A stretch of 64,000 nucleotides of DNA, taken from assembly GCF_027271155.1 (NCBI RefSeq), contig NZ_CP114542.1, forward strand, positions 2,232,001 through 2,296,000. Reading direction: 5' to 3'. The notes under the pieces were generated by a model. The model had not been told where the DNA came from and did no database searches. It was given only the letters and a program-made list of their open reading frames with translations. Both the position numbers and the translations under genes were made by a program. How positions within the stretch are numbered: the first letter of the stretch is position 1; the number at the start of each line of letters is the position of its first letter. The DNA is from Brevundimonas subvibrioides (GTDB lineage: Bacteria > Pseudomonadota > Alphaproteobacteria > Caulobacterales > Caulobacteraceae). This document shows positions 9,421-18,160 of the stretch, piece after piece.

Positions 9421-11706
9421 TTGCCCTGGCTCCTGAACTGCTTGACGGTGACGCATGACTGGCGGCTGACGCTGCTGGCGGCGGCCGTTTGCATCACTGG
9501 ACTGGCAACCTGCATCACCCTGATCGGTATGGCCCGCCGCTCGTCGCAGCGGGATCGTGCCGCCTGCGGCTCGCTGGCGGGCGTGGTCGGAGGGCTGACG
9601 GTCTGGGCGACCCATTTCCTGGCCATGCTCGGCTATCGTTCGGCCGAGACCCTGCATTACGGCGCAGGCGAGATGCTGCTTTCACTGGCGATCGTCATCG
9701 TGGGCATGGCCCTGGGCATCGCACTCACCCTGAGCAACGATTCACGGCTGACCCGCGCCCTGGTGGCCGCCCTTGGGGCCTGCAGCGTCGCCGCAATGCA
9801 TTTCATCGGCATGGCCGCCCTTCGCATCGATGGGGGCGTCGCGGTCTGGGACACGACGACGGTGGCAGCGTCGGTGACGCTGAGCGTGCTCATCGCCCTG
9901 TGCACCGCGATCTGGAAGCGTCGTGACGGCAGGTGGCGGATACCGGTCCATACCGCTTTCGCCGTCGCCAGCGTCTGCGTTTTGCATTTCGGCGGCATGG
10001 CGGGCCTGACCATCGTGCCCGATCCGACCGTGGGCGTTCCGGTCTCGGCGATCGACCAGACGGGCATGATGGCGTGGGTCGTCGGCGGCGCGACGCTCGT
10101 GGTCACCATAGCCGCGCTGGTCACGGTGATGAGCCTGTGGGGCCGAAGCAGCTCGCTGAGCCAGCTGCGCGAGGCGATCGACACGATGCCCGACGGCCTG
10201 GCGTTCTACGATGCCGAGGACCGGCTGCTGATCTGGAATGCCCGCTATGCAGAGGTCAACGCCGAGCTGGCCTCGGCGCTGCAGATCGGCGTCCGGTTTC
10301 GCGACATGTTGCAGATCGGTCTGGACCAGGGCCTGTATGCTGAGGCGATCGGCCGCGAGCAGGCGTGGATCGCAGAGCGGCTTGCCGCGCGTCGGCGGCT
10401 GTCCAATACGCTGGAACAGCAGATATCCGGCGACCGCTGGCTGCGCGTTCAGGATCGCAGGACCGCCCAGGGCGGGATCGTCACCGTGGTCAACGACATC
10501 ACCGATCTGAAACGCGACGCCCAGGCGCTGGCCGAGGCGCGCGATGCCTCGGAGGCGGCGAACCGGGCCAAGTCCGAGTTCCTGGCCAATATGAGCCATG
10601 AGATCCGGACCCCCCTGAACGGCGTCATCGGCCTGACGCAGGCGCTGGCCCGAACGGAGCTGTCCCACGACCAGCGCGAGATGCTGAACCTGATCCAGTC
10701 GTCGGGCGTCACGCTCCAGACCCTGTTGAGCGACATCCTCGACCTGGCCCGCGTCGAGTCCGGGCGGCTGGAGATCGCGGACGAGCCTTTCGACCTGAGG
10801 CGCGCGATCAACGAGGCTGCCCACCTTTACGGCACCCCGGCCGCCGAAAAGGGGTTGCAGTTCTTTGTCGAGATCGACCCCGCCGTCTCGGGCTGGGTGC
10901 GCGGCGACGTGGTTCGGCTCAAACAGGTGCTGACCAATCTGGTGTCGAACGCGGTCAAGTTCACGACGCAGGGGTTCGTCAGTCTGACGGCCTCCACCGG
11001 GCACGACCGGACCGGTGCAGCGATCCTGCGCTTTACCGTCGAGGATACCGGCGTGGGTTTCGACGCGGAGGCCAAGGCGCGACTGTTCACCCGTTTCGAA
11101 CAGGCCGATGGCACGATCACCCGTCGGTTCGGGGGCACGGGCCTGGGTCTGGCCATCTGCCGCCAGCTGGCGGACATGATGGGAGGGCAACTGGACTGCG
11201 AAAGCGAGGCCGGGGGCGGCTCGGCGTTCATCCTGACCCTGCCCCATATCCCGGCCGAGACCCCCGCGATCCCGTCGATCGAGCCGGTGTCACCGGTCGA
11301 TACGGACGCGCGCCGCGTGCGGGTCCTGATCGCCGACGACCATCCGACCAACCGCAAGGTGGTGGAGCTGATCCTGGGTCAGGCCCCGGTCGATCTGGTC
11401 ACGGTCGAGGACGGGGCCCAGGCATTGGCCGCCGTCAAGGCGCAGCCCTTCGATCTGATCCTGATGGACATGCAGATGCCGGTCATGGACGGGCTGACGG
11501 CCGTCCGCGAGATCCGGCTGCATGAGGCGTCCCAGGGGGCGACACGAACGCCGATCGTCATGCTGACGGCAAACGCCCTGCCCGACCACATCGCGGCCGG
11601 CCAGGCGGCCGGCGCCGACCGGCATCTGTCCAAGCCCTTCGATGCGGCCGAGCTGGTCGCCCTCGTCAGCGAGCTCGGCGGCGAGAGACAGGCCCTCGCC
11701 GCCTGA
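9421..11706 (+). CDS. MHYT-domain hybrid sensor histidine kinase/response regulator
   Basis: 761-aa hybrid kinase. The N-terminal ~240 residues form an MHYT integral-membrane sensor with about seven hydrophobic segments and three repeats of its motif (THFLAM, MHFIGM, LHFGGM). MHYT is proposed to bind metal and sense O2, CO or NO. A PAS-like domain follows (about 250-360), then HisKA with His393 (NMSHEIRTPLNGV), HATPase (NLVSNAVKF, GTGLGLAICRQL) and a C-terminal receiver with Asp683 in LILMDMQMPVMDG. The start is a TTG. No cognate regulator or phosphotransfer protein is adjacent, so the output is unknown. Confidence 0.9.
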   Translation: MPWLLNCLTVTHDWRLTLLAAAVCITGLATCITLIGMARRSSQRDRAACGSLAGVVGGLTVWATHFLAMLGYRSAETLHYGAGEMLLSLAIVIVGMALGIALTLSNDSRLTRALVAALGACSVAAMHFIGMAALRIDGGVAVWDTTTVAASVTLSVLIALCTAIWKRRDGRWRIPVHTAFAVASVCVLHFGGMAGLTIVPDPTVGVPVSAIDQTGMMAWVVGGATLVVTIAALVTVMSLWGRSSSLSQLREAIDTMPDGLAFYDAEDRLLIWNARYAEVNAELASALQIGVRFRDMLQIGLDQGLYAEAIGREQAWIAERLAARRRLSNTLEQQISGDRWLRVQDRRTAQGGIVTVVNDITDLKRDAQALAEARDASEAANRAKSEFLANMSHEIRTPLNGVIGLTQALARTELSHDQREMLNLIQSSGVTLQTLLSDILDLARVESGRLEIADEPFDLRRAINEAAHLYGTPAAEKGLQFFVEIDPAVSGWVRGDVVRLKQVLTNLVSNAVKFTTQGFVSLTASTGHDRTGAAILRFTVEDTGVGFDAEAKARLFTRFEQADGTITRRFGGTGLGLAICRQLADMMGGQLDCESEAGGGSAFILTLPHIPAETPAIPSIEPVSPVDTDARRVRVLIADDHPTNRKVVELILGQAPVDLVTVEDGAQALAAVKAQPFDLILMDMQMPVMDGLTAVREIRLHEASQGATRTPIVMLTANALPDHIAAGQAAGADRHLSKPFDAAELVALVSELGGERQALAA

Positions 11707-11712
11707 CGGGCC

Positions 11713-11922
11713 CTATTCGTAGCCGTGGGCGGCTTCGTTGATGACCTGTGACGGCATCCGCGAGAAGTCGACCGCGACCGGCATGGCGGCCTTGGCCTGG
11801 AAGGTCTTGATGACGTGTTCCAGGCGGCGACGGACCTCCTTTTCGGATTCCGAACCGGGGTCCAGGTCCAGGGGTGCCAGGCAGAAGTCGATAATGGCCT
11901 GGGGGCGGCTGATCGGGTCCAT
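11713..11922 (-). CDS. Conserved hypothetical protein downstream of aceA
   Basis: 69-aa acidic/helical protein beginning MDPISRPQAIIDF and ending NEAAHGYE. The start is ATG 11922, 20 bp after the aceA stop and preceded by a GGAGAG ribosome site, so it is very probably co-transcribed with isocitrate lyase. I recognise no domain. No membrane segment or signal peptide is visible. Its position suggests a role in the glyoxylate shunt or its control, but that is only inference from context. Confidence 0.7.
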   Translation of the reverse strand: MDPISRPQAIIDFCLAPLDLDPGSESEKEVRRRLEHVIKTFQAKAAMPVAVDFSRMPSQVINEAAHGYE

Positions 11923-11942
11923 GGGGGTCTCTCCTGGTGTTT

Positions 11943-13223
11943 CTATTCGGCCGCGACGAACTGCGCGGTTTCGGTGGATTCCTTCATGGCGGTCGTGGAG
12001 GACTGCCCGTTGGAAATGACGGTGGCGACCTGGTCGAAATAGCCGGTGCCGACCTCGCGCTGGTGACGGGTCGCCGTATAGCCGATGGCCTCGTTGGCGA
12101 ACTCGCGCTGCTGCAGCTCGGAATAGGCCGCCATGCCACGGTCGCGGTAGCCGTCCGCCAGCTCGAACATCGAGTTGTTCAGGGCATGGAAGCCGGCCAG
12201 GGTCACGAACTGGAACTTGTAGCCCATGGCCCCCAGCTCGCGCTGGAATTTCGCGATGGTCGCATCGTCCAGCTTGGCCTTCCAGTTGAACGACGGCGAG
12301 CAGTTGTAGGCCATCAGCTTGCCCGGATACTGCTTCTGGACCGCCTCGGCGAACCGCCTGGCATCGTCCAGATCGGGGTGGGAGGTTTCCCACCACAGCA
12401 GGTCGGCGATGTTGGCATAGGCCAGGCCGCGAGCGATGCAGTGGTCCAGGCCCGTGCCTTCCTTCAGGCGGAAGAAGCCCTCGGGCGTGCGGTTGTCGCG
12501 GTCGATGAAGGGCCGGTCGCGCTCGTCGATGTCGGAGGTGATCAGCTGGGCGCTTTCGGCGTCGGTGCGGGCGACGGTGATCGTCGGCGCGCCCATGACA
12601 TCGGCGGCCAGGCGGGCGGCGATCAGGTTGCGCTCATGGGCCTGGGTCGGGATCAGGACCTTGCCGCCCAGGTGGCCGCATTTCTTCTCGGAAGCCAGCT
12701 GGTCCTCGAAGTGGACGCCGGCGGCCCCCGCCTCGATGAAGGCCTTCATGATCTCGAAGCTGTTCAGCGGACCGCCGAAGCCGGCCTCGGCGTCGGCGAC
12801 GATCGGCACGAACCAGTCGCGTTTCGCTCCGCCCTCGGCATGCTCGATCTGGTCGGCGCGCTGCAGGGTGCGGTTGATGCGGCGGCACAGCTCGGGCGCG
12901 GCGTTGGCCGGGTACAGGGACTGGTCCGGATACATGGCCCCGGCGGTGTTGGCGTCGGCGGCGACCTGCCAGCCGGACAGATAGATGGCCTTCAGGCCCG
13001 CGCGGACCATCTGCATGGCCTGGTTGCCGGTCACGGCGCCCAGGGCGTTGATGTAGGGCTCGGAATGCAGCAGCTCCCACAGCCGGTTGGCACCGCGCTC
13101 GGCCAGGGTGTGGGTGATCGGCACCGAGCCGCGCAGCTTCAGAACATCCTCGGGCGTATAGGGGCGCTCGATGCCGTCGAAACGACCGGCGGGGGATGGG
13201 ACGAGATCGGCGAAGGTGGTCAT
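11943..13223 (-). CDS. aceA: Isocitrate lyase
   Basis: Cleaves isocitrate to glyoxylate and succinate, the first step of the glyoxylate shunt needed for growth on acetate or fatty acids. At 426 aa it is a bacterial-type enzyme: the catalytic loop KKCGHLGGK, metal-site [13 protein letters not shown], and [15 protein letters not shown] are intact. It is divergent from an XRE/ScfR-type regulator across 160 bp containing two operator-like repeats. No malate synthase gene is in the window. Confidence 0.97.
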   Translation of the reverse strand: MTTFADLVPSPAGRFDGIERPYTPEDVLKLRGSVPITHTLAERGANRLWELLHSEPYINALGAVTGNQAMQMVRAGLKAIYLSGWQVAADANTAGAMYPDQSLYPANAAPELCRRINRTLQRADQIEHAEGGAKRDWFVPIVADAEAGFGGPLNSFEIMKAFIEAGAAGVHFEDQLASEKKCGHLGGKVLIPTQAHERNLIAARLAADVMGAPTITVARTDAESAQLITSDIDERDRPFIDRDNRTPEGFFRLKEGTGLDHCIARGLAYANIADLLWWETSHPDLDDARRFAEAVQKQYPGKLMAYNCSPSFNWKAKLDDATIAKFQRELGAMGYKFQFVTLAGFHALNNSMFELADGYRDRGMAAYSELQQREFANEAIGYTATRHQREVGTGYFDQVATVISNGQSSTTAMKESTETAQFVAAE

Positions 13224-13334
13224 GGCGCGGCTCCGGAATCCGGGATGGCCGGAGCGAACGTCGCTGCGGCCCGACCATCAAACACGGGCCTGTCACTTTT
13301 GATACACGCAGCTGACCGCTTGCGAAGTCATCTT

Positions 13335-13372
13335 GTCATGATGTGACCCTTGAATTCTGGTCATGTTGTGAC
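13335..13372. promoter_or_regulatory. Paired operator-like repeats between aceA and its regulator
   Basis: Two copies of a 13-bp sequence, GTCATGATGTGAC (13335-13347) and GTCATGTTGTGAC (13360-13372), start 25 bp apart, about 2.4 helical turns. Each is a partial palindrome, GTCA-N5-TGAC. The second ends 11 bp before the regulator start, covering the position of its ribosome-binding site. A regulator bound here could repress itself and control aceA on the other side. Confidence 0.55.
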
Positions 13373-13383
13373 AAGCTGGGCCG

Positions 13384-14811
13384 ATGGATGTTTCCGCTGA
13401 CCGCAAACTGTTCCTCGGAGCCCGGGTCAAGCGGCTGAGGCGCGACCGGGGCCTGACCCAGACGGCCATGGCCGGGGACCTCGGCGTCTCCCCCAGCTAT
13501 CTGAACCATATCGAGCGCAACCAGAGGCCGGTCTCGGCCCAGCTGCTGCTGCGGCTGGCCGATGCCTATGACGTCGACCTGCGGACACTGGGCCAGACGG
13601 GGGTGGCGGGCGAGGCGGACCTGGCGGAGGTGCTGGCCGATCCCCTGTTCAAGGGGCTGGAGGTGCCGCGCCACGAGCTGGTGCAGCTGGTCGACGACGC
13701 GCCCGGGGCCGCCGAGGCGATCGTTCGGCTGTACCGGGCCTTTGCCGAGCAGCGCGACAAGACGCGGGCCGCCCTGATCGAGGGCGGACAGGCCGCGGAC
13801 GCCCCCTCCCCCGCCGACTGGGTGCGCGACCATGTGCAGTCCCGCGCCAACTATTTCCCCGAACTGGACGGGCTGGGCGAGACCCTGCACGCGGCGTTGG
13901 ATCCGAACATGACCGGCGAGGGGTGCGAGGCGCTGGCACGGGTCCGGCTGGCCACGCGACACAATCTGGCGGTCAAGGTCATGCCGGCCGAGGTGATGGT
14001 GGAATGGACCCGCCGGTTCGATCCCCACCGGCGACGGCTGCTGCTGTCGGAGACCCTGGACCATTCCTCGCGCGCCTTCGCCATCGCCTACCAGCTGGCC
14101 CTGGCCGAGCATGACGCCGGGCTGAACGCCCTGGCCGACGCGGCCCGGCCGCCGGATGCGACGACGCGGGCCCTGCTGAAGGTGTCGCTGACCAACACCC
14201 TGGCCGCCGCCATCCTGATGCCCTACGCCGCCTTCCAGAGGATGGCCGAGGCGACCGGCTATGACATCGCCCGGCTGCAGACCCGGTTCGCCGTCTCGTT
14301 CGAACAGGTCGCGCATCGCCTGACGACCCTGTCGCGCCCGACCGCGCGGGGGGTGCCCTTCTTCCTGATGCGGGTCGATCAGGCGGGCAACGTGTCCAAA
14401 CGCTATGCCGCCGGCGCCTTTCCGTTCGCGCGGTTCGGCGGAGCCTGTCCCCGGTGGCGGCTGCATTCGGCGTTTCGCACGCCGGAACGACTGGTCACAC
14501 AGATCATCGAGACGCCGGACGGCCGACGCTGGTTCACCCTGGCCCGCACCGTCGATCGCCAGGGGCACGACGGGTTTGGCGAACGCTATGACCTGGCCAT
14601 CGGCCTCGGGTGCGAGCTGAAGGACGCGCATCGGCTGGTCTATGCGCGCGGGCTGGACCTGACGGCCCCCGAGGTCACGCCTATCGGCCCCGCGTGCCGC
14701 CTGTGCCACCGCCACCCCTGCGCCGAGCGCGCCGCCCCGCCGGTGGACCGGGTTCTGGCCGTCGACGACTGGTCCAAATCGGTCAGCCCCTATCCGTTCG
14801 GGGCGGCGTAA
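13384..14811 (+). CDS. XRE-family short-chain fatty acyl transcriptional regulator (ScfR/RamB type)
   Basis: 475-aa regulator. An N-terminal Cro/CI helix-turn-helix (about 8-65: LTQTAMAGDLGVSPSYLNHIERNQRPVS split over two helices) precedes a central IrrE/ImmA-like region and a C-terminal DUF2083 domain with a cysteine pair region (CRLCHRHPCAER). The metallopeptidase HEXXH is not preserved (the equivalent segment is ALAEHDAG), so it is probably a ligand sensor, not a protease. Members of this family control acetate/propionate and glyoxylate genes (RamB, ScfR). Divergence from aceA fits that role. Confidence 0.85.
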   Translation: MDVSADRKLFLGARVKRLRRDRGLTQTAMAGDLGVSPSYLNHIERNQRPVSAQLLLRLADAYDVDLRTLGQTGVAGEADLAEVLADPLFKGLEVPRHELVQLVDDAPGAAEAIVRLYRAFAEQRDKTRAALIEGGQAADAPSPADWVRDHVQSRANYFPELDGLGETLHAALDPNMTGEGCEALARVRLATRHNLAVKVMPAEVMVEWTRRFDPHRRRLLLSETLDHSSRAFAIAYQLALAEHDAGLNALADAARPPDATTRALLKVSLTNTLAAAILMPYAAFQRMAEATGYDIARLQTRFAVSFEQVAHRLTTLSRPTARGVPFFLMRVDQAGNVSKRYAAGAFPFARFGGACPRWRLHSAFRTPERLVTQIIETPDGRRWFTLARTVDRQGHDGFGERYDLAIGLGCELKDAHRLVYARGLDLTAPEVTPIGPACRLCHRHPCAERAAPPVDRVLAVDDWSKSVSPYPFGAA

Positions 14812-14920
14812 GGCCGTTTTCCGGCGCAACCGGATGTGGTCAGGCATGGCCGGAGCGTCCTGCGTCCCGGATAATCGCTGGCGCGATTTCCGGGATGACA
14901 AGGTTGAATGGCGATTGACC

Positions 14921-15919
14921 CTAGTCCGGCGCGGTCGCCGTGCCCTCCAGCGCCCTCTGCGCCGCTGCCAGTTCGCCCGCCATGACGGCCTTCAGCCGGT
15001 GGGGGGCGAGGATCGTCACCTGGTCGCCCCAGGTGAACAGGTGCCAGGCCAGTTCGCGCATGCCGGAGGCGCGGAAGCGGACGATGACGGAGCCGTCGGG
15101 CTGATCTTCCAGCGACTGGGTCGGGTGCCAGCGCCAGCCCCTCGCCTCGGCCGCCCCGGCCGGGGTGACGGACAGGACCACATCCTCGATCTCGTCCTGG
15201 TAGATGCCGAAGGACTGACTGGCGAAGGCCGACAGGTCGAAGTCGGCGGGCGGCGGGGCAAAGCCGGGCTGGGCCTCGACCGCGCTCATCCGGTCAAGGC
15301 GAAAGGTCTGGACCTTGCCGCTGTCCCGGTCGGCGGCGACCAGATAGTTGGCGCGGCCGAACATGACACCGCACGGGGCCACGGTCCGCCTGCGCGCCTC
15401 CGCCCCGGGCCGGGCATAGGTGAAGGCGAGGGGCGACTGGGCCAGGATGGCACCCCGGATGGTGGCCAGCATGGTCTCGTCGGCACCCGGGCGCGGCCCG
15501 GCCTGGACGGCGATCGTCTCGGCCCGGACCAGGGCCTCCAGATCAGGGGCCAGGCGGTTCAGGGTGGTCGATCGCATCGCCGACTTCAGTTTCCGCTCCA
15601 GTCCCTCCAGCGCCGCCGCGCGGCCCGGCTCGCCCGCCGCCCGCAGGGCCTGCGCGGCCCGGTTCAGCTCGACCAGCTCGGTCGTGGTGGGGGCCTGTTC
15701 GAAAGCCGACAGCCCGCCCCGGATGCGCCAGCGCTTCTGCGGCGGATCGGACACCTCCTCTGTCGCGGGAAACAGGGCAATCACGGCGTCGCGCATACGC
15801 TCGGCGGTGCGACGGCCGACGTCCAGGTCCCGGGCCATCTCGTCCAGGCTCAGCCCCTCGGCCGAGGCGGCCAGACGGCGGGCCAGTTCCAGCACCATGG
15901 CCGCCTTGTCATGCCTCAC
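14921..15919 (-). CDS. WYL-domain transcriptional regulator
   Basis: 332-aa YafY/PafC-type regulator. The N-terminal winged helix (about 12-60, SLDEMARDLDVGRRTAERM) binds DNA; a WYL sensor domain (about 165-235, with VAPCGVMFGRANYLVAADR and KVQTFRLDRM) and a WCX C-terminal domain follow. WYL domains bind nucleic acid or nucleotides in characterised members. The start is GTG 15919, with ATG 15898 as alternative. An 8-bp perfect inverted repeat lies 17 bp upstream, between this gene and the divergent 74-aa gene. Confidence 0.87.
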   Translation of the reverse strand: MRHDKAAMVLELARRLAASAEGLSLDEMARDLDVGRRTAERMRDAVIALFPATEEVSDPPQKRWRIRGGLSAFEQAPTTTELVELNRAAQALRAAGEPGRAAALEGLERKLKSAMRSTTLNRLAPDLEALVRAETIAVQAGPRPGADETMLATIRGAILAQSPLAFTYARPGAEARRRTVAPCGVMFGRANYLVAADRDSGKVQTFRLDRMSAVEAQPGFAPPPADFDLSAFASQSFGIYQDEIEDVVLSVTPAGAAEARGWRWHPTQSLEDQPDGSVIVRFRASGMRELAWHLFTWGDQVTILAPHRLKAVMAGELAAAQRALEGTATAPD

Positions 15920-15935
15920 ACGCCCGCTCCCAACC

Positions 15936-15958
15936 GATACGTCCGATTTTGACGTATC
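15936..15958. promoter_or_regulatory. Inverted repeat, candidate WYL-regulator operator
   Basis: GATACGTC (15936-15943) and GACGTATC (15951-15958) form a perfect inverted repeat around a 7-bp spacer. It sits in the 91-bp gap between the WYL regulator and the divergent small gene, the expected place for an operator controlling both. Confidence 0.55.
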
Positions 15959-16010
15959 ACCGTCCTAGACCTCGATCAACGACAAGACATCGCTCACCGG
16001 AGATCGTCCC

Positions 16011-16235
16011 ATGGTTCACGCCTTCGCCCCTCAAGCCGTCGTCAACTCCACCCGCTATCTGATCGTACCGTGCGAGGCCGACGGCTGCGCGGATCTGGCC
16101 GTCATCTGGGACCGGCTGGAGGAACAGGTGATCGACGTCATCGACGCCCGCGCCTCGGCCCGCTATTCGGACGAGGACGCCCTGTGGGACGAGGCGCGTG
16201 GCTGGCAGGACACCGAACTGCGCATGGCCGCCTGA
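16011..16235 (+). CDS. Small conserved hypothetical protein
   Basis: 74-aa acidic protein (MVHAFAPQAVVNSTRYL ... WQDTELRMAA), preceded by a GGAG ribosome site. No membrane segment, signal peptide or known domain is seen. It is divergent from the WYL regulator and probably its target. Function unknown. Confidence 0.7.
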   Translation: MVHAFAPQAVVNSTRYLIVPCEADGCADLAVIWDRLEEQVIDVIDARASARYSDEDALWDEARGWQDTELRMAA

Positions 16236-16237
16236 TT

Positions 16238-16657
16238 TCAGGCCGGATAGCGGGCCTGAAGCGTCTCGATGCTTCCCCGCGCCATCTCGACCAGAACGTC
16301 CGGGTCTATGTCGGACAGCCGGTTCACATAGACGCAGCCCTTGCCGGTCTTGTGCTTGCCCAGCCGGTTCAGGAACCCGGCGCGGGCGTCCTCGGTGGCG
16401 GCCATGTAGAAGACGAGATTGGCCTTGCGCGGCGCAAACCCGACCAGAGGCGCGTCGCCCTCGTGGCCGCTGTCATAACGATAGTGATAGCGGCCGAAGC
16501 CGATGATCGACGATCCCCACATGGTCGGGGCCAGACCGGTCGCCCGGGTCAGCAGGGCCACGACCGCCGCCGCGTCCTCGCGCCGCCGGGGGTCCTCGAC
16601 CGCCGTGATGAAATCCTCGACCGACACGGCCGTCGGTCTGGTCTTTGCCTCAGCCAC
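16238..16657 (-). CDS. DUF1801 domain protein
   Basis: 139-aa soluble protein of the DUF1801 (YdhG/YjbR-like) family. Typical segments are TMWGSSIIGFGRYHYRYDSG, VGFAPRKANLVFYM and KTGKGCVYVNRLSDID. The biochemical role of the family is not established. It ends 2 bp from the convergent 74-aa gene and lies 14 bp after the acyltransferase stop on the same strand, so it may be cotranscribed with that gene. Confidence 0.85.
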   Translation of the reverse strand: MAEAKTRPTAVSVEDFITAVEDPRRREDAAAVVALLTRATGLAPTMWGSSIIGFGRYHYRYDSGHEGDAPLVGFAPRKANLVFYMAATEDARAGFLNRLGKHKTGKGCVYVNRLSDIDPDVLVEMARGSIETLQARYPA

Positions 16658-16671
16658 ACCTCGCCTCCTCG

Positions 16672-17775
16672 TCAGAGCTCCACCTTCGGCCGCGCCGTCC
16701 AGCGGTCGATCAGGCGCTGGGCGGGGGTCTCGACCAGGCGGTGCGCGACCAGGGCCAGCAACAGGATCAGGCCGAACAGGGCCACGGCGAACAGATCATT
16801 GATCCAGACGGCGCCGAAGTCGATACGCCGCCCGCCGGGCACCCAATCGATCCTGCGCGCGACGATCATCAGCACCGTCAGCACGAACATATGGACCATG
16901 TAGATGGCGAACGACCAGCGGCCCAGGGTGACCAGGGCGGGGTGGTCCAGCCCTCTGGACAGGGCCCCCTCCTCGCCCGCGAAGACCCAGACGAGGACGA
17001 GGAAAATCAGCGTCACGGCGACGGTGATCGGCCCGGTGGCCCACCCGATGAAGAGGCAGATGGCAACGACGGCCGCCAGCTCCAGCGCCGTCGCCGCATG
17101 CCCGGTCAGACGCGGAATGCGGGTCCAGACGCCCTGCAGCAGACAGCCGAGGAAGAAGCCATAGACCGCACGCGGCACGGCGAAGTCATAGGTGGTGTTC
17201 ATCCAGCGCCGGGCCCAGGCCAGGACCATGACGGCGCCGATCAGGGCCAGGATCGCCCCGATCCACCGGAACCTCCGGGGCGCGACCAGCACGAGCCCCG
17301 CGAAGATCAGATAGCAGGCGACTTCGGCGCTCAGCGTCCAGGCCGGGCCGTTCCAGGTCAGGAACGGCAGGGTGTGCCAGGCCTGAACCAGCAGCAGGTT
17401 GGCGAAGATCGCCTCCACCGACCGGTCGCGCACGAACGGCGGCGCGCCGTCGATATGGAACCACAGCCGGGCCAGCTCCAGCCCGATGAAGGCGGCCAGC
17501 ATCAGCACGTGCAGCGGCCAGACCCGACCCAGCCGGCGCACCATGAACCGTCCGGCGTCGCGGGGCGTCTTCAGCCGACCGGAATAGGCGTGGGCGATGA
17601 CGAAGCCGGACAGGACGAAGAAATAGTCGACGAACAGATAGCCGTGCTGGACCAGACCCCAGTCGCGCCAGTGGCTGGCGACCGGCATGTGGAATGTCAC
17701 CACAAGCACGGCGCAGATGCCGCGCAGGGAATCGAGAGCCTCGAAACGGCGGGGAATGGCAGCGGCGGCGTTCAC
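16672..17775 (-). CDS. Membrane acyltransferase, acyltransferase-3 (OatA/ExoZ-like) family
   Basis: Integral-membrane O-acyltransferase of about 367 aa with roughly ten hydrophobic segments. The family's N-terminal signature is present (FEALDSLRGICAVLVVTFH, the His near residue 28 being the family's conserved one), as is FFVLSGFVIAHAY. Such enzymes acetylate peptidoglycan, lipid A sugars or exopolysaccharide; the acceptor here is unknown. I use GTG 17775 (VNAAAAIPRRFEAL). The open frame continues to 17970, but that part runs through the tandem hairpin repeat and is not protein-like. Confidence 0.85.
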   Translation of the reverse strand: MNAAAAIPRRFEALDSLRGICAVLVVTFHMPVASHWRDWGLVQHGYLFVDYFFVLSGFVIAHAYSGRLKTPRDAGRFMVRRLGRVWPLHVLMLAAFIGLELARLWFHIDGAPPFVRDRSVEAIFANLLLVQAWHTLPFLTWNGPAWTLSAEVACYLIFAGLVLVAPRRFRWIGAILALIGAVMVLAWARRWMNTTYDFAVPRAVYGFFLGCLLQGVWTRIPRLTGHAATALELAAVVAICLFIGWATGPITVAVTLIFLVLVWVFAGEEGALSRGLDHPALVTLGRWSFAIYMVHMFVLTVLMIVARRIDWVPGGRRIDFGAVWINDLFAVALFGLILLLALVAHRLVETPAQRLIDRWTARPKVEL

Positions 17776-17806
17776 GCGGTCGTGATAGCGCCACCGTTCC
17801 GTAAAC

Positions 17807-17907
17807 GGTAGCGCCCAAACCGCGCCCAGACAGCGAGCGACCGCGTCGCGAGCGGTAGCGCCTGTATTGGGCTCAGGCAGCGAGGCTCCGCGAGCCGAGC
17901 GGTAGCG
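17807..17907. repeat. 47-bp tandem repeat with covarying hairpins
   Basis: Unit 1 (17807-17853) and unit 2 (17854-17900) both start GGTAGCGCC and end GAGC, and are about 70 percent identical by eye (33 of 47). A third copy begins at 17901. Each contains a 5-bp hairpin with a CGC loop at the same offset: GCGAC/GTCGC (17837-17849) and GGCTC/GAGCC (17884-17896). Three base pairs differ but stay paired, so structure, not sequence, is conserved. It lies in the 385-bp gap between the acyltransferase and lytic transglycosylase genes. Confidence 0.7.
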
Positions 17908-17923
17908 TCCCTGAAAAGGGGAT

Positions 17924-17989
17924 GGAGGCCTGGCCTCCGAGTTGAACGGAGGGTCTACGGGCTTGCACACCCGTTGCGTCGCCCCTCCG
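17924..17989. repeat. Adjacent palindromic hairpins
   Basis: GGAGGCC-T-GGCCTCC (17924-17938) is a perfect short palindrome. It is followed by a compound stem: CGGAGGG (17947-17953) with CCCTCCG (17983-17989), enclosing ACGGG/CCCGT (17957-17961/17970-17974). Together with the 47-bp repeat upstream this fills most of the gene-free 17776-18160. It ends in CTCCGCCACCA like a tRNA 3' end, but no cloverleaf can be drawn. Confidence 0.55.
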
Positions 17990-18160
17990 CCACCAGGCCG
18001 TGTCCGAGAGCCCGAACATTATGACCGGCAGGGTTTGAAAGTGTCCTTGCGAACACGGTTGACGACGCGTTCACCCTCTTGCCGCAACGGTTGGCCATAG
18101 TGGCGCGCTATTTGTATGGACCAGTGGCAGGCCGAACCGGCCGTGGAGACTCAAGATTTC

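Noticed and set aside
17776..17970. N-terminal extension of the acyltransferase
   Set aside because: The added residues come from the 47-bp hairpin repeat, and the family signature starts right after GTG 17775.
17947..17993. A tRNA gene on the plus strand
   Set aside because: There is an acceptor-like stem and CCA-like end, but the inner loop has eight bases and no T-arm or D-arm can be drawn.
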